Shown here: piece after piece, positions 1 through 14,000 of the stretch
How the letters are laid out: each line of letters begins with the position of its first letter
Numbering within the stretch: position 1 is the first letter of the stretch
From: Sinonovacula constricta
Taxonomy: Eukaryota > Mollusca > Bivalvia > Cardiida > Solecurtidae
NCBI GenBank assembly: GCA_007844125.1
Contig: CM017558.1
Span: forward strand, 49,384,772 to 49,448,771
Direction: 5' to 3'
Length of the DNA: 64,000 nt
Program-made: the position numbers and the translations under genes
Notes under the pieces: model-generated
Seen by the model: the letters and a program-made list of their open reading frames with translations, nothing else
The model's database searches: none
What the model was told of the DNA's origin: nothing

Positions 1-285
1 AGTATTTATATGTATTGTAATCATGTATCACATATTAGGTTTATATTCCAATAGACCAAAGAATATGTATATTATGTAATCATGCAATACATATTAGGGT
101 AATCTTCCAAGAGATAAAAGAATATATTTATATATTGTAATCATGTATTACATATTTCGTTTATCTTTCAGTAGACGAAAGAATATGTATATTCTGCAAT
201 TATGCATTACATTTTAAGTTAGTCTTCCAGAAAACCAACTTATATGTATATTTTGTAATCACGCATTACATATTAGGTTTGTCGA
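1..285. repeat. 59-61 bp minisatellite, about 5 degenerate units
   Basis: The motif GTAATCATG or a close variant recurs at 17, 76, 137, 196 and 255 (spacing 59-61), each followed by a CATATTAG-like stretch and an AATATGTATAT stretch. The array may continue left of the window. A single unit followed by the same unique sequence (continuing here to about 400) occurs at 59,725-59,880, so the array grew from a one-copy ancestor. Confidence 0.85.
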
Positions 286-444
286 ATACGGATATCCTGT
301 ATTATTTATGAATGAACCATGAAGAGTTACCAGCAAGTTATCTCTCTAGTTGGTATAAAGCTGCTGATGATTGTTATCATTTCCAATAAGCAAACTTGCT
401 AAGGGCATTTGTAACAGTGACATAGGTACATGTCATTAAATTTA

Positions 445-722
445 GATTGGATTAGCCGACATTTTTTTGCCGATACTGCGCAGCGACATTTCTATCATTA
501 TAGCACAGGGGCACTTATGAGGTGCCCAGGGACTGAACCCGGCCGGTCCATTATACTGACACCGAAGAGTCAAGCGTAATGCTGTCCCCTTAGCCCCGAG
601 CGTTAGGAGGGAAGCCACTACTACCAACTTTAAAGTCTTTGGTTTGACCCGGCCGGGGTTCGAACCCACGACCTCCCGATCCGCAAGCCGACGCTCTTCC
701 ATCTGAGCTATTGCGGCCGGTC
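445..722 (-). mobile_element. tRNA-derived SINE with 11-bp target-site duplication
   Basis: Read on the minus strand, the right end is a tRNA-like head: an A box (TAGCTCAGATGG, around 697-708) and a perfect B box (GGTTCGAACCC, around 657-667), followed by a non-tRNA body. The 278-bp element is bounded by identical direct repeats CATTAAATTTA at 434-444 and 723-733, a target-site duplication as left by LINE-driven insertion. An ORF across it (442-807) is a by-product. The family may belong to a mollusc SINE group, but I cannot assign it. Confidence 0.88.
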
Positions 723-733
723 CATTAAATTTA

Positions 734-1774
734 TCATTTTTTTGTTTTGTTGGCCAAATATAGTAATAACGTTTTCGGTATTTCTTAAATCTGAATGATT
801 TTGACATATAAGTAAAAAGTGATATTCATTTTCATATTGTATTAAGCTAAAATTTCTATATATCTATTTTTTGTAGCATATCTCTCTTAGCGTATCTATA
901 CAGAGATACAATACAATCAATATTTTTTTATGTCAAACAATTATTTATTAATTAGTCAACAGATTAACCAACCAATCAATCAATGAAATACAAGTTAAAA
1001 TACATGCACGCAGGTTAAGGTATATATTAACAGATATAATTAGCATGTTTACCAGAATATTCACCCTGGCATCTGTAGAGAACAATATTGTCTTTTTATA
1101 CTTTTCTCCAATGTAAATAGGCGTGTATCTGTATTAAATGTATTATTATCGTTTAGTACAAATATATGAACTGTTTTTTTTTAATTATGTAAATAACAAA
1201 AATAATTCTGAATATTTTGTTCTTTCCCCATAAAAGCGTTTCATAATTTCAACCATTTTGAAAATGGTTATTTTCCAACAAACCAACTCTGTACCGGCGG
1301 ATATGACATTACGACGAACGCAGGGCGGCAGCACCATAAGCACGCCATTAAAAAAATAACGTCATTGAAGCGCACCGCCTGCTTACGGTACGTCCCTCAT
1401 ACTGACGGTTAATAACACAACTTATAAATGCATTTGAAACTTTAATTGTTTTTAATATTAGGGGCACGTAAAATCAAGAACCAATTAATGTTTTTACAGA
1501 ATTACCGAAGTAGCTGATGTTTCCTGTCTTCTATTCGACGGTTAAGGACTGTGCAGTCATTTTATTACACGATTTCCTGTGTTTTCTATTCAATACACGT
1601 ATTACATATTTTGTTATAACTTATATTACACAAGTGTTATATAGCTTTTTGATTGATGACGTCATCGACGCAAATTATAATGCAGATCGTCTCATACCAC
1701 TATTTCACATAGTATAGTTAAAAGATCGTAAAAACGTATATTTGCGATTAAAATCATGTGATAAAAAGAACCTT
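734..1774. other. non-coding stretch, partly duplicate of the array's intron-1 sequence
   Basis: No gene is seen. About 880-1,090 aligns by eye with the intron-1 sequence of genes 2 and 3 (24,190-24,390): the shared landmarks are the AGAGATACAATACAA stretch, TGTCAAACAATnA, a CAATCAATCAAT run and the CATCTGTAGAGAA motif. A GC-richer island lies at 1,290-1,410. The short ORF at 1,517-1,717 has no recognisable feature. Confidence 0.5.
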
Positions 1775-1909
1775 ACACTCGTTGTCATTTAGTACAAACA
1801 TTTATTAAACTCGTTCCGGTAAAAAGAATGAAAGCTAGCCGTTGGCTCGCTTACTACTACTTTTCCTGAACTCGTTTAATAAATGTTTGTATTAAATGAC
1901 AACGAGTGT
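1775..1909. repeat. foldback element with 36-bp inverted arms
   Basis: The left arm (1,775-1,810, starting ACACTCGTTGTC) and right arm (1,874-1,909, ending GACAACGAGTGT) are reverse complements with a single mismatch, and weaker pairing continues inward. The loop is 63 bp. No target-site duplication is evident. It is probably a MITE-like or foldback element; one long stem-loop RNA is an alternative. Confidence 0.8.
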
Positions 1910-1969
1910 CAGATCCTCTATATGTCTAATGGCACTATCTGGACTTTTCTTATATAGCATAGAAAAAAG

Positions 1970-2880
1970 TGTACTTAAACGCAAATATCGAACGAATAGT
2001 TTCACCTTCTCTTTTCTTAACACTATTGTCATCTCCATGGCGACCCTCTTTTTTAAATAAAGCGTCCAAGAAAACGATTTAAAAAAAAAAACCCAAACAC
2101 AAACAATAAGCGACATGTGCAGCTGCAATATATTTTAACGTGAGATTTCAATCTATATTTTAAAATGGACACTATATCTAAAAAATCGCGATCATCCGAA
2201 ATGTTTTACACAAAAGCTGGTTTAAGTTACTTTCCCTTTACTTTCCGAAGCGTTGTAAACTGTAAGTTGAATGAATAATACCAGGCTGGGATAATGTGTT
2301 TGTTGTTCTTAAGTAACTAGAAACAGCGCCCTCTACACAATGGACGGAAAATAATTTGAATACCTCTTTCCATGTGTGTCAGTTACCTTTGGCTATTAGT
2401 TACCATTGTTTTGTTATTTTTATTTCATTGGGTAAGACATTGTTTTTACTTATATATTAATACTCTTTGTGGAGACGACGTGAACTTTAATCATAAAGGG
2501 ATTGTCTCAGAGTTATAGTATGCCGGGAATGCATTACATTAATTTACATCAAACCGAATGATCCCTCACTGGGTTAAAATATTTATCGTTCAGGTGAACA
2601 CGACATTGATGTTTTTTTTTCCTTTTATAGAAGTCCTGTCCAAAAATGAGACGAATTGTTCAAATCATAGAAAGTTGACAAGAAGTATTATTCACTGGAA
2701 TTGTTGCATTTTCCACAGCTCCAGTTTCACGTAGTATGTTATTTTTTCAGCGTTGCTCAATTCACCGAAGATTTGGTGGTCTAATGGTAAGGTTACTTGA
2801 ATCCGATGATGTCGATGTAGATAATGTAATGCAAAGATTGAAATGCGGTTTAAATACATTTGCAATTTGAACATGTCAAC
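1970..2880 (+). repeat. stray copy of the HSPA12-like intron-1 block
   Basis: Ordered landmarks match the intron-1 sequence of genes 1-3: the ATCTCCATGGCGACCCTCT stretch, AAAGCTGGTTTAAGTTACTT, TTGTGGAGACGACGTGAAC, a TCAGGTGAACACGACATTG stretch, then a tRNA-like fossil (TGGTCTAATGGTAAGGTTAC, about 2,779-2,798). No HSPA12 coding exon follows before gene 1's own promoter, so this is a remnant of a lost array unit or a separately duplicated piece. Confidence 0.65.
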
Positions 2881-2899
2881 ATGAATTAATTTTGTTCCG

Positions 2900-5790
<2,891 letters not shown>

Positions 5791-5799
5791 TAGTGAACA

Positions 5800-6003
5800 C
5801 ACAAAGCTCATGAAATGTGGAAAGGCCAGCTTCTATCGATGAAGATATATATGTGTAGAACCACCAGACAGGCGCGGTTCAGCTCGACCAACATCTCACA
5901 TGACATGTATACTATTAAGCAGAGACTATCTTACGAGAATAGGTATCGAGTCCACGAGGTGAGAGGCTGAGACTCTAACCACTTGATCACGGATCTCCAA
6001 CAA
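5800..6003 (-). mobile_element. degenerate tRNA-Ser/Leu-like SINE
   Basis: On the minus strand, about 6,000-5,938 reads as a tRNA-like head: GTGATCAAGTGGTTAGAGTC resembles the A box of class II tRNAs, and GGACTCGATACC lies at the B-box position. The body contains a GGTGGTTCTAC motif also found in the plus-strand element at 18,243-18,430, so both probably belong to one family. No target-site duplication was identified. Confidence 0.55.
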
Positions 6004-6144
6004 TATAATTGCAAATGCAGCCAAGTTAATTAGTTAATTAATTCAAGTTATCTTTAAGATTTTATGTTAAATTACATGCAGATTACGTCAAAGGTGCATA
6101 TCAAACTGGTAAAATCTAGTACTACCAAAGGGAGATAACTCATG

Positions 6145-6150
6145 TATAAA
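6145..6150 (+). promoter_or_regulatory. TATA box of HSPA12-like gene 1
   Basis: TATAAA stands about 30 bp before the start of a block (6,171-6,324) conserved at all four promoters in the window and ending in a splice donor. The same spacing holds at 60,325. Genes 2 and 3 lack seven bases here, which removes the box. No convincing heat-shock element was found just upstream. Confidence 0.6.
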
Positions 6151-6174
6151 GATCGGCGGGTTTTACCCACTTTC

Positions 6175-6324
6175 GTTTTCGCTCATAAATCCTTCAGCCT
6201 TTTCTTGGAGAAAGTTGTAGTGTTTTACTCTTAAAATCCCATTTGTCCAAACGGGAGAGGATTCCAACTTCGTAAAAAGGGCTCGGAAAGTGACTAAACC
6301 AATAGCTCGTGCCACGGCATATTG
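6175..6324 (+). other. probable non-coding 5' exon of gene 1
   Basis: The block ends at a strong donor (ATTG|GTAAGT) and is conserved upstream of genes 2 and 3 and at 60,355-60,503, with TTTCGTTTT and TAGTGTTTTACTCTTAAAAT as landmarks. It contains no ATG. Splicing to the acceptor at 7,660 (ACACACAG|GAGATC) would give a short 5' UTR before the ATG at 7,671. The transcription start is inferred from the TATA position only. Confidence 0.6.
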
Positions 6325-6479
6325 GTAAGTCAAACATAGTTATAAAGCAGTAGCTAATGTTTATTATCATATATTTGACTGTAAGGGGCGTTGACTATTC
6401 CGTCTTTTATATCTTTTATATCTTTTGCTTTGTCTGAAATTTCACATATGTAACGTACAAAAGAGCGTCCTTAAAGCAA

Positions 6480-7160
6480 ATACTGAAAATAATTTTACTT
6501 TCTAGTTTCTATACACTGTTGTAAGTAATCTCCATGACGGTAACCCTCTTTTGTAAATAAGAAACACCAACATGCGTTTACAACTGGAAGATCAAGATTT
6601 TAAAAGACGATAAGCCATAGCTGAGACAATATTCAACGTGAGAGTTTATCCTTATATGCAAATCGACATAACATCCGAAGATCGAAATCCGAAATATGTT
6701 CACTGTGATGAAGTGTGTGTTGCCTTTAGTAACGATGAACTTATTCCAGGACTCAAAACAGCACCTTCTACTCAATTGATGGATGGAAAGGAAACTGAAC
6801 AAAACGTTTCCATGTGTATCAGCTACCTTTACTTGTTAGTTATTAATGCCATGCTAGTTTTATTCTATTCGTTTAAACACTAATTTTACTTACATATTTA
6901 TACCGTTTGTGGAGACGGCGTAACTAAAATTATATTTTTCTTCACTCACAGTTAATGCACGTCATCATTGTATTAATCCACATATTCCCAAGAGGGTCAA
7001 AATATTTATTGTTCATATATACAAGACAGTGAAGTGTGCTGTGATTTTTAAAAATTCCACCCGAAAGCGGGACGAATTGCTCAAGAATACAAGAACAGCA
7101 AACATTTGATGGCCTAGTGGTTACTTGATTCCAATACCTGAGGCCGCTGGTTCGAATACC
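6480..7160 (+). repeat. intron-1 block with tRNA-like fossil, gene 1
   Basis: Contains the ordered landmarks of the array's intron 1, including GTGGAGACGGCGTAAC near 6,909 and GGGACGAATTGCTCAAGAAT near 7,070. At about 7,109-7,158 is a tRNA-Glu/Asp-like fossil (GATGGCCTAGTGGTTAC, then CTGGTTCGAATACCAG), without acceptor-stem pairing, so not a functional tRNA. The same fossil sits in the copies near 2,779, 25,944 and 41,929. Confidence 0.55.
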
Positions 7161-7670
7161 AGTTATTGTTGTTTGTTGTTTAGGTTTTTTAAAAACAGTT
7201 TTCTTCGCATTTATACCATTTCCTTTTCCCATAAATGTTGATCACGTAGGCTAGTGACTAAAGTAAACAGATCAAATAGTAAATATAATGAAATTGGTTT
7301 AAAGTGCGCGTGATTTGTTGAAAATGGTAATGATTTCATGTTTCATCAATTGAGCTGTTCGTCCGTAGAAGGACTTGAACTGTTGATTATGATAACTTAT
7401 ATCTTGCTCTAAGTCGAAGTCTAAGTCAGTCTATTTTATATGAATTTATGTCTACATATAAGTAACTACGGGCATTTGTAGTTTTCATATTCTTTCTGCA
7501 CCTTCTACTTAGGCAGTTTTTTACCATTTACGCAGAATTTTTTGACATACATGTAGTTTACATTAACGTCGCTATTATACTTTCAAACACACGACGAAAC
7601 TCAATTGTTATTGTTATTTCAGTCCACATATAATATAGTATTAATTGTCTTTACACACAGGAGATCTATA

Positions 7671-8003
7671 ATGGCGACCAGAGGTACGACCAAACAGTCG
7701 AGTAGCAAACGGAGTATTGTGGCGGCCATTGACTTCGGGACCACCTACTCCGGATATGCTTTTTCCTTTAAGGACGAATTCAACAAAGACCCTTTAACAA
7801 TTAAAACATCTGACACGTGGGATGCAAGTACCGGTGGTCTTCAGTCCCTTAAGACACCTACAGTTGTCCTCCTGGACAAACGTAAACAGTTAGTTAAATT
7901 TGGCTTCGAGGCTGAGGATCGCTATGAATGTCTATTGAATGAAAAGAAGAATGGGGATTATTACTACTTCCGACATTTCACCATGTCATTTCACACATCA
8001 GTC
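7671..8003 (+). CDS. gene 1 coding exon 1
   Basis: 111 codons ending in phase 0 at donor GTC|GTAAGT. Carries a basic, Ser/Thr-rich N-terminus (residues 1-14) and the phosphate-1 loop. The C-terminal part (residues 84-105) differs most from genes 2 and 3. Confidence 0.92.
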
Positions 8004-11000
8004 GTAAGTTGTTGTGTTATCAATCAGTACTTCACTGCAAGCAAAGCTCAGAATAATTAGAGGCCATATATGCGACAATTAATGCTATTCTTGATACGTT
8101 ATTTTTTTCTAGTTTAAAAATAGAAATCTCTGAACCGTGTCTCAGATAGGAAATACATGTACCTGTTTGCAGTGATGACTGGATTTATGTTTCACTGTTC
8201 ACACTGATATAGAGCATCAAGGAACAGCATTTTGCTCGACCTTTTCACGTAACAATTACTAATATTGTTTATTGAGAAAAACAAAATTGGTGCCAACCAT
8301 ATGGATACCATATTTAAGGCTGCTTAAAACATGTATGTCCTAGTTAAAATTTGTATTACGGTGAGCAAAACTACTTAGACTTCCTTTCTGGCGAAGACAA
8401 TTTTAATCCATATTCTAGTGTCTTTGTTCTTAGAAGACATTTAAGAATATTTTAAAAATATTCATTCTCCAATATAACTATAAAAGATATTGTTTTAATG
8501 CGTCCCTGTCCTCGAATGAGAGTGTTATATTGGGTAAATCGCCTTTTGATTTACATGTTTAAATGTCATCGCGCATGCGCGCAGCGTCTATATGTAGTCG
8601 TTCCTGGAAGGGGTTGTTACACTAAATATCGACCGGAAGTAGAACCTGTAACATGGACTTTTTATCTTTGACAACAATCAGGTAATCTCCATCTTCTGGT
8701 GTCAAAAGGAAGCTAACACCATGTATTGTTAAAAGGAAACAAAAATCTTTAACACATATGCACAGTTATTGACTGATTCGGAAGTACATATTTCATTGAC
8801 ATTTGGGGGTTGTGCGGTATGTGCATTCTATGAAGCAGAACCTTCTTACAAGTTACAAAATTTGACTTATTTCTGGATCTTTCTGATAGACAAGATAAAG
8901 TTCTTCTCGTCTATGCCTGGTTATGGCGGACTATAATAACTGGGTCACGGTGCAATTTGTTTATAACTTTTCACGATTCACTATAGAATATAGAACATTT
9001 ATTATCATTTAGTGGCGTTCAACCGGTAAAAATCCTATGGATGGCGCCATGTTGTTCTATAACAATTTAATCACGACGCTTTCATACATTGAATTTCGGT
9101 TATTATACAACTATGGTGAATATCAGAATTAAATTAGATTGTGTTTTAAAATGTTACTACATCATTACCTGACGCTTGAAATGGTCAATTTATGATTTGT
9201 TTAAATTGCACTTGTTACGACGTTGCACCATGGTCAAGTCAAATGTTATGCTCTGTTCTACTGTTTGTACTCGGACCTTTTTTACCATGCGTCCAAAGAC
9301 AAGTCTTGTCGAAGATTTGACTGCATTTTAAATATTTTTCTTTTTGTTTATTCTTGGTCGGGTTGTTGATAGGCAAAATTGTTTCAGTGTTTTACAGTAC
9401 TTCGACGGTGACCATTGCTGCATTGCATCAGTGCCCTTTATGTGTAATAAACCTTTAAGTTAAAAAGTAAATATTGCACAAAAACAACACAAAAGAAATA
9501 GTATTAAAAATGAGGAATTATAAAAACAATGAGAAATGGTCATGTATTGGGTCTGATTTAGAGGTGGTTAATTCTTTTAATTACATTGGTACTATTTTGA
9601 CCAACAACGGTTCATATCTAAACAATGTCAAGAGTAGTTTAAATTGTTATAAAATTAATTTATATTAAAACCTTGATATGACAGATATGGGTTTTCAAAG
9701 TGAAGATACAGAAACTATGATATTTAAACAACATTGGTTCATTGAGCAATTTTGTGGTTTTAGACTTTATTTTAATTTTTATCCACATTATAAAGTATAT
9801 CTTGTCATTGTACCACCAGATTTAGGCTCTTTCTTTAACAAAATGAGAATTTAAATATATTCATTCGACAGCAAACAGACAATTTAAAAACAAAACAATT
9901 ATCTTACTTTCTATCTTGTTCATTTGTACCAAGATGATATACTATGTGCAAATCTTAATAAATATATGATAGTTTCTGTATTTTCATTAACTGTGATTTG
10001 TTATTCTCACTTGTGATTAATGGTTTGATAAGTTTAAATTGTTACACAGCAAGCACAACTTGCATGATACATTTAGGATTATAATAAAAAAATGAGTGCA
10101 TAGTGAGCCATTACATCTTTAGGACAGGATGAAAGTCTTTTGTTCGGCTTTCTACGCTAAATACCTGAATACTGGATCAGCCCAATAATAATATCATCGA
10201 GATGTGTTTCACAATCAACTATTGCCAACTAAGTTCCAAAACTATATCTTTTACCACATATTCGAACTGCAATAGGACGACTTTTAACTTTTAACCCAAT
10301 AAACCAACGGTTTGTAAGCACTTGTTGTCACAATACCGTAAATTATGATCGCTTTTCAGTCATTTTTGGTTTAGAATTACTACTGTTTTAGCAGTATATT
10401 GCCTTTTATTTTATAAATAAAGCGTTATGAAATTCTTAAATCATGATGTTTTTTCTTTAATTTTCAGGGAAAATCATTAATGGACATACACTATAAGATC
10501 AAGGACCAAAATGGCAAGGAGGTTGAAGCGTTGATTGTGTTTAGCGAATCGATCAAATATTTCAAGAAGCACGCAGAGGATCTTATCAATAAAAGGTAAA
10601 TAAATAAAGTTTAAATTCGAAATACAAAAGAACAACACTAAAATGAACACTTTGCCTATCTTGTTTACTTGTAGTTGAGTACTCTAAAAGGTTGTATTTG
10701 ACAGTGTGATCCTTTCTCTCTCTCTCTCTCTCATACAACCAAATAAATTATTCTTTACCTGGGAGAATCCCGTGAAATGCTATTGATTGGTGCCCTACAT
10801 TTATGATTAACTTCCAATTGTCATTGCAAAAATGAATTTCCAATCCTAGCCATGCTGCACATCTACATAGTTTTACACAAAGATAAAAGCGTTACCACAT
10901 ACTTTTGACATCACGTTACATGATCATCCGGGTAATCAGCTTTGACTTTGGTGTGAATTTTAGCCGAAACCATCCCTCCACCCAATGCTAATTTCTAGGA

Positions 11001-14000
11001 ACAAATGATATTACGTTATAAACAGCCATGAACATGAAGTATATGTTTATTCAGAGAGTATGCACAAACTCAGTTCTAAAGAACAGGGGTTAGATATTGT
11101 TGCATGAACATATAAGCAAACTTTCGGATACAACCTTCAAGAAAAATAATATCTTAAGAGCCAATTTCTTTGTATAGAACCTTGCTTCTTAAAGAAATTA
11201 TCACGTCTGCAATTCGCCAATATAATTTGTCAACTGAAATTTATATATATATATATGTCAAACTGAATACAATTTACGGAAACAACTCCAGCTCTTAGTA
11301 TGCTAAGGTTTAATATCTTCACTTGATAATAACCGGAACAAAAATTTTGATACTTCCCTATCTCTTATTTGTAAAGGTAACTAAATGTATTATATAAATA
11401 TACACATGAAGTACAATTTTTGACCAAACAGCGGGAATCAACACTATTGTTTAAACCTGATAAGTTTGTCTTTAGCAGGCTTCATATGTGTGCTTAAGTA
11501 AAACAGACCTGACTTTGTGTGCTTAGTAGGACGTTTAATAAGCATTTTGAGAGTAAAAGTATTTACCAGACAGTTAAGTTTTTAAGTGGTGTCAAAGTGA
11601 ACCATAACGCCACAATCGTCAATACAAACATTAATTTACTATCTGAGCAACGCTGCACAGTTAGCTATTTTAATACCAAGAAAACCACGTGACCGCTTGT
11701 GTCATCCACCTTGACGTTCGGTGTCTTTTTTTAGCAGGAATCCCAATCGTTCTTATTTATGGTGTCCAAGCATGTTTTATAATTACATTGTAATATGGTT
11801 TCATTACAAGTTCAAGTAATTATATTATTAAATGCAGAGACACATGAAATGCAGATTGATAAATGAACAAAGCGGGGTTGGAAGTTTACATACTGAGTAA
11901 AGAGGCAAACGTAGGGAGAATACTGGTATTAAAATGTCTTTTCCACCGGCTATGCATTGTATACTAGACCGGGATATGCGCAATCTATTTTTCTGCTCTA
12001 TTACAGGTTTGTAATAGGATTTAAGATTTAGATCACATTGGTGAAGTGTTGACAACATAGATAAAATCGATTGTCACGGAGCCGTTTACTACAGATGGAC
12101 CAACTAATAACTGAGAGTTCATGTTAAACTCAGTGTATTCTTGGTTGCGTCCGGTAGCACAGTTTTCAGACCTAATTTTGTTTTAAAACTTTAAATACAA
12201 TCATATGCAAAGTATCGTATGTTTAATATAATAGTTTCAATTGTCGGACGTTAGTAAATGTGTTGTAGCTTTTGCCCTAATGTATAATCTATATTTAGAA
12301 GAGTCGGTTGCTTTGGAGCTGAAGACTTGCCTAGATTTCCATTTCGTTGTGCAAGTGATTTTCAAACGCAAATGTTTAACGTGACCATTATTTGCTTAAC
12401 TTTAAAACGTACACCGCCCAAACAGCGCTTTTCATGATTTTGATTATGGCATTAGGTCCGTTAGATTTTACCATTCACTTATTGACGACGCGCTGAAGCG
12501 CGGAGTCTACTGTGATCACGTTTGCTAATTGCCACTGGAGAGTCATGTGACCAGGATGTTTACTGATAGGATCTAAGCGGTAATCAGAAATACGGTTCAT
12601 CATCAAGCAATACTCTAACAAAAGTGTCTTGAAAATCCAATGTCACATCATAAACTGTCGTGATTGTCACAATAAAAAACTGGCGTCAGATGATAGTCAA
12701 AAATATGTTCAATTTCGATTGTTTATTTCGTTTATTATTTTTTATATTATTTATATTATTTTCGAATTTTATTTTGTCAAGCAAGGGAGATTACTGTGAT
12801 GGGAATCTTGTGTTCCCTTTTTTGCCATATTTCTCTTACTGGTACAATACCTACTTTTGCGTCTCTTTGATGCTTTGCATCCATGTTTTTATTGTTTAAT
12901 CAATTAACAGGGGAAATCAAACAACCCCAGACGACATCCAGTGGGTGCTTACCGTCCCCGCCATATGGCCAGTCAGCGCAAAGCAATTCATGCGCAGGGC
13001 TGCCGAACAGGTATTTACAGGATTCGTTGAAGCACTCATTATTTTCTGCTGGGCTAGACAAAGGCGTCCCCATACCAGTCAAATGTAAATGCTACAAAAT
13101 AACTGAGAGGACACATTACATAAAATATAGTTAACACAACTGCCACAAATGTTCAGTCGACAAAAGGAGCGGACTGTAATGTTTTAACCGTTTTATATAG
13201 CTCTAACCTCACACTTTCTGAATGGCTCCCAAAATACATGCAGTGAAAATAAAACAGAATAGAATTTTATTAATACTTGAGCATAAAAGCTTATCGTTTA
13301 TGAGCAATCAAACACAACAAATGTGTGCATGTGATAAATCAAATATACATGTACACTAAGAATGGAAAGGTATACAAACAAACGGTTTATATAGACAGTA
13401 ACGACTGGACTGAGCGTAAAAAAATACTTACACTTTTCCCATTTATAGGGACATAGGGCAGATTGCATAATCTTATCAAGTAGCTTACTTGTAATTATTA
13501 ATTAATACAGGAGCATACTTGCTACAACATGAATCTGACAGCATGTAACCAGCCCCATTACTATTATCACCCTGAAGCCTAGAGTGTGTGATGTTAAATA
13601 ATTTAATGATAAGCGTGCAAAACAAAACAACAACAAAAACAACAATTTAATGTTAACATTTTTGGGAAACACGTAGTATTTGGAATGTTTTATAACAGTT
13701 AGGTAATTCAAAAAGGATTTTAAGAATAATAATTGACGTGGTAAACAGTATGTCATAAGTTAGATGAGATTAAACAATGACAACATTGTCACACTATTTT
13801 ACCATGCTTTGGAAAAGAACAGTTGAAACCTGAAGATGTAGAATCACCCACCACATTTTAATAAGGTTCAGTTGCAAATTTGCATAACTACATAAGCACA
13901 CTTATCCATGATTTATAAACTTACTTTTAAAATAAAACACCTACATGTGTGCAGTGTATTAACAGTAACCATGTTACTTGTGACGAATCTATTTAAAACA

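Noticed and set aside
7109..7158. Possible tRNA gene (Glu/Asp-like)
   Set aside because: A- and B-box-like sequences are present, but there is no acceptor stem and the T-arm is malformed; homologous positions in other copies are more decayed.
7605..7670. Upstream in-frame ATG extending gene 1 by 22 residues (also 29,177 and 45,166)
   Set aside because: The extension lies before a good splice acceptor conserved in all copies and reads through pyrimidine-rich intron sequence.
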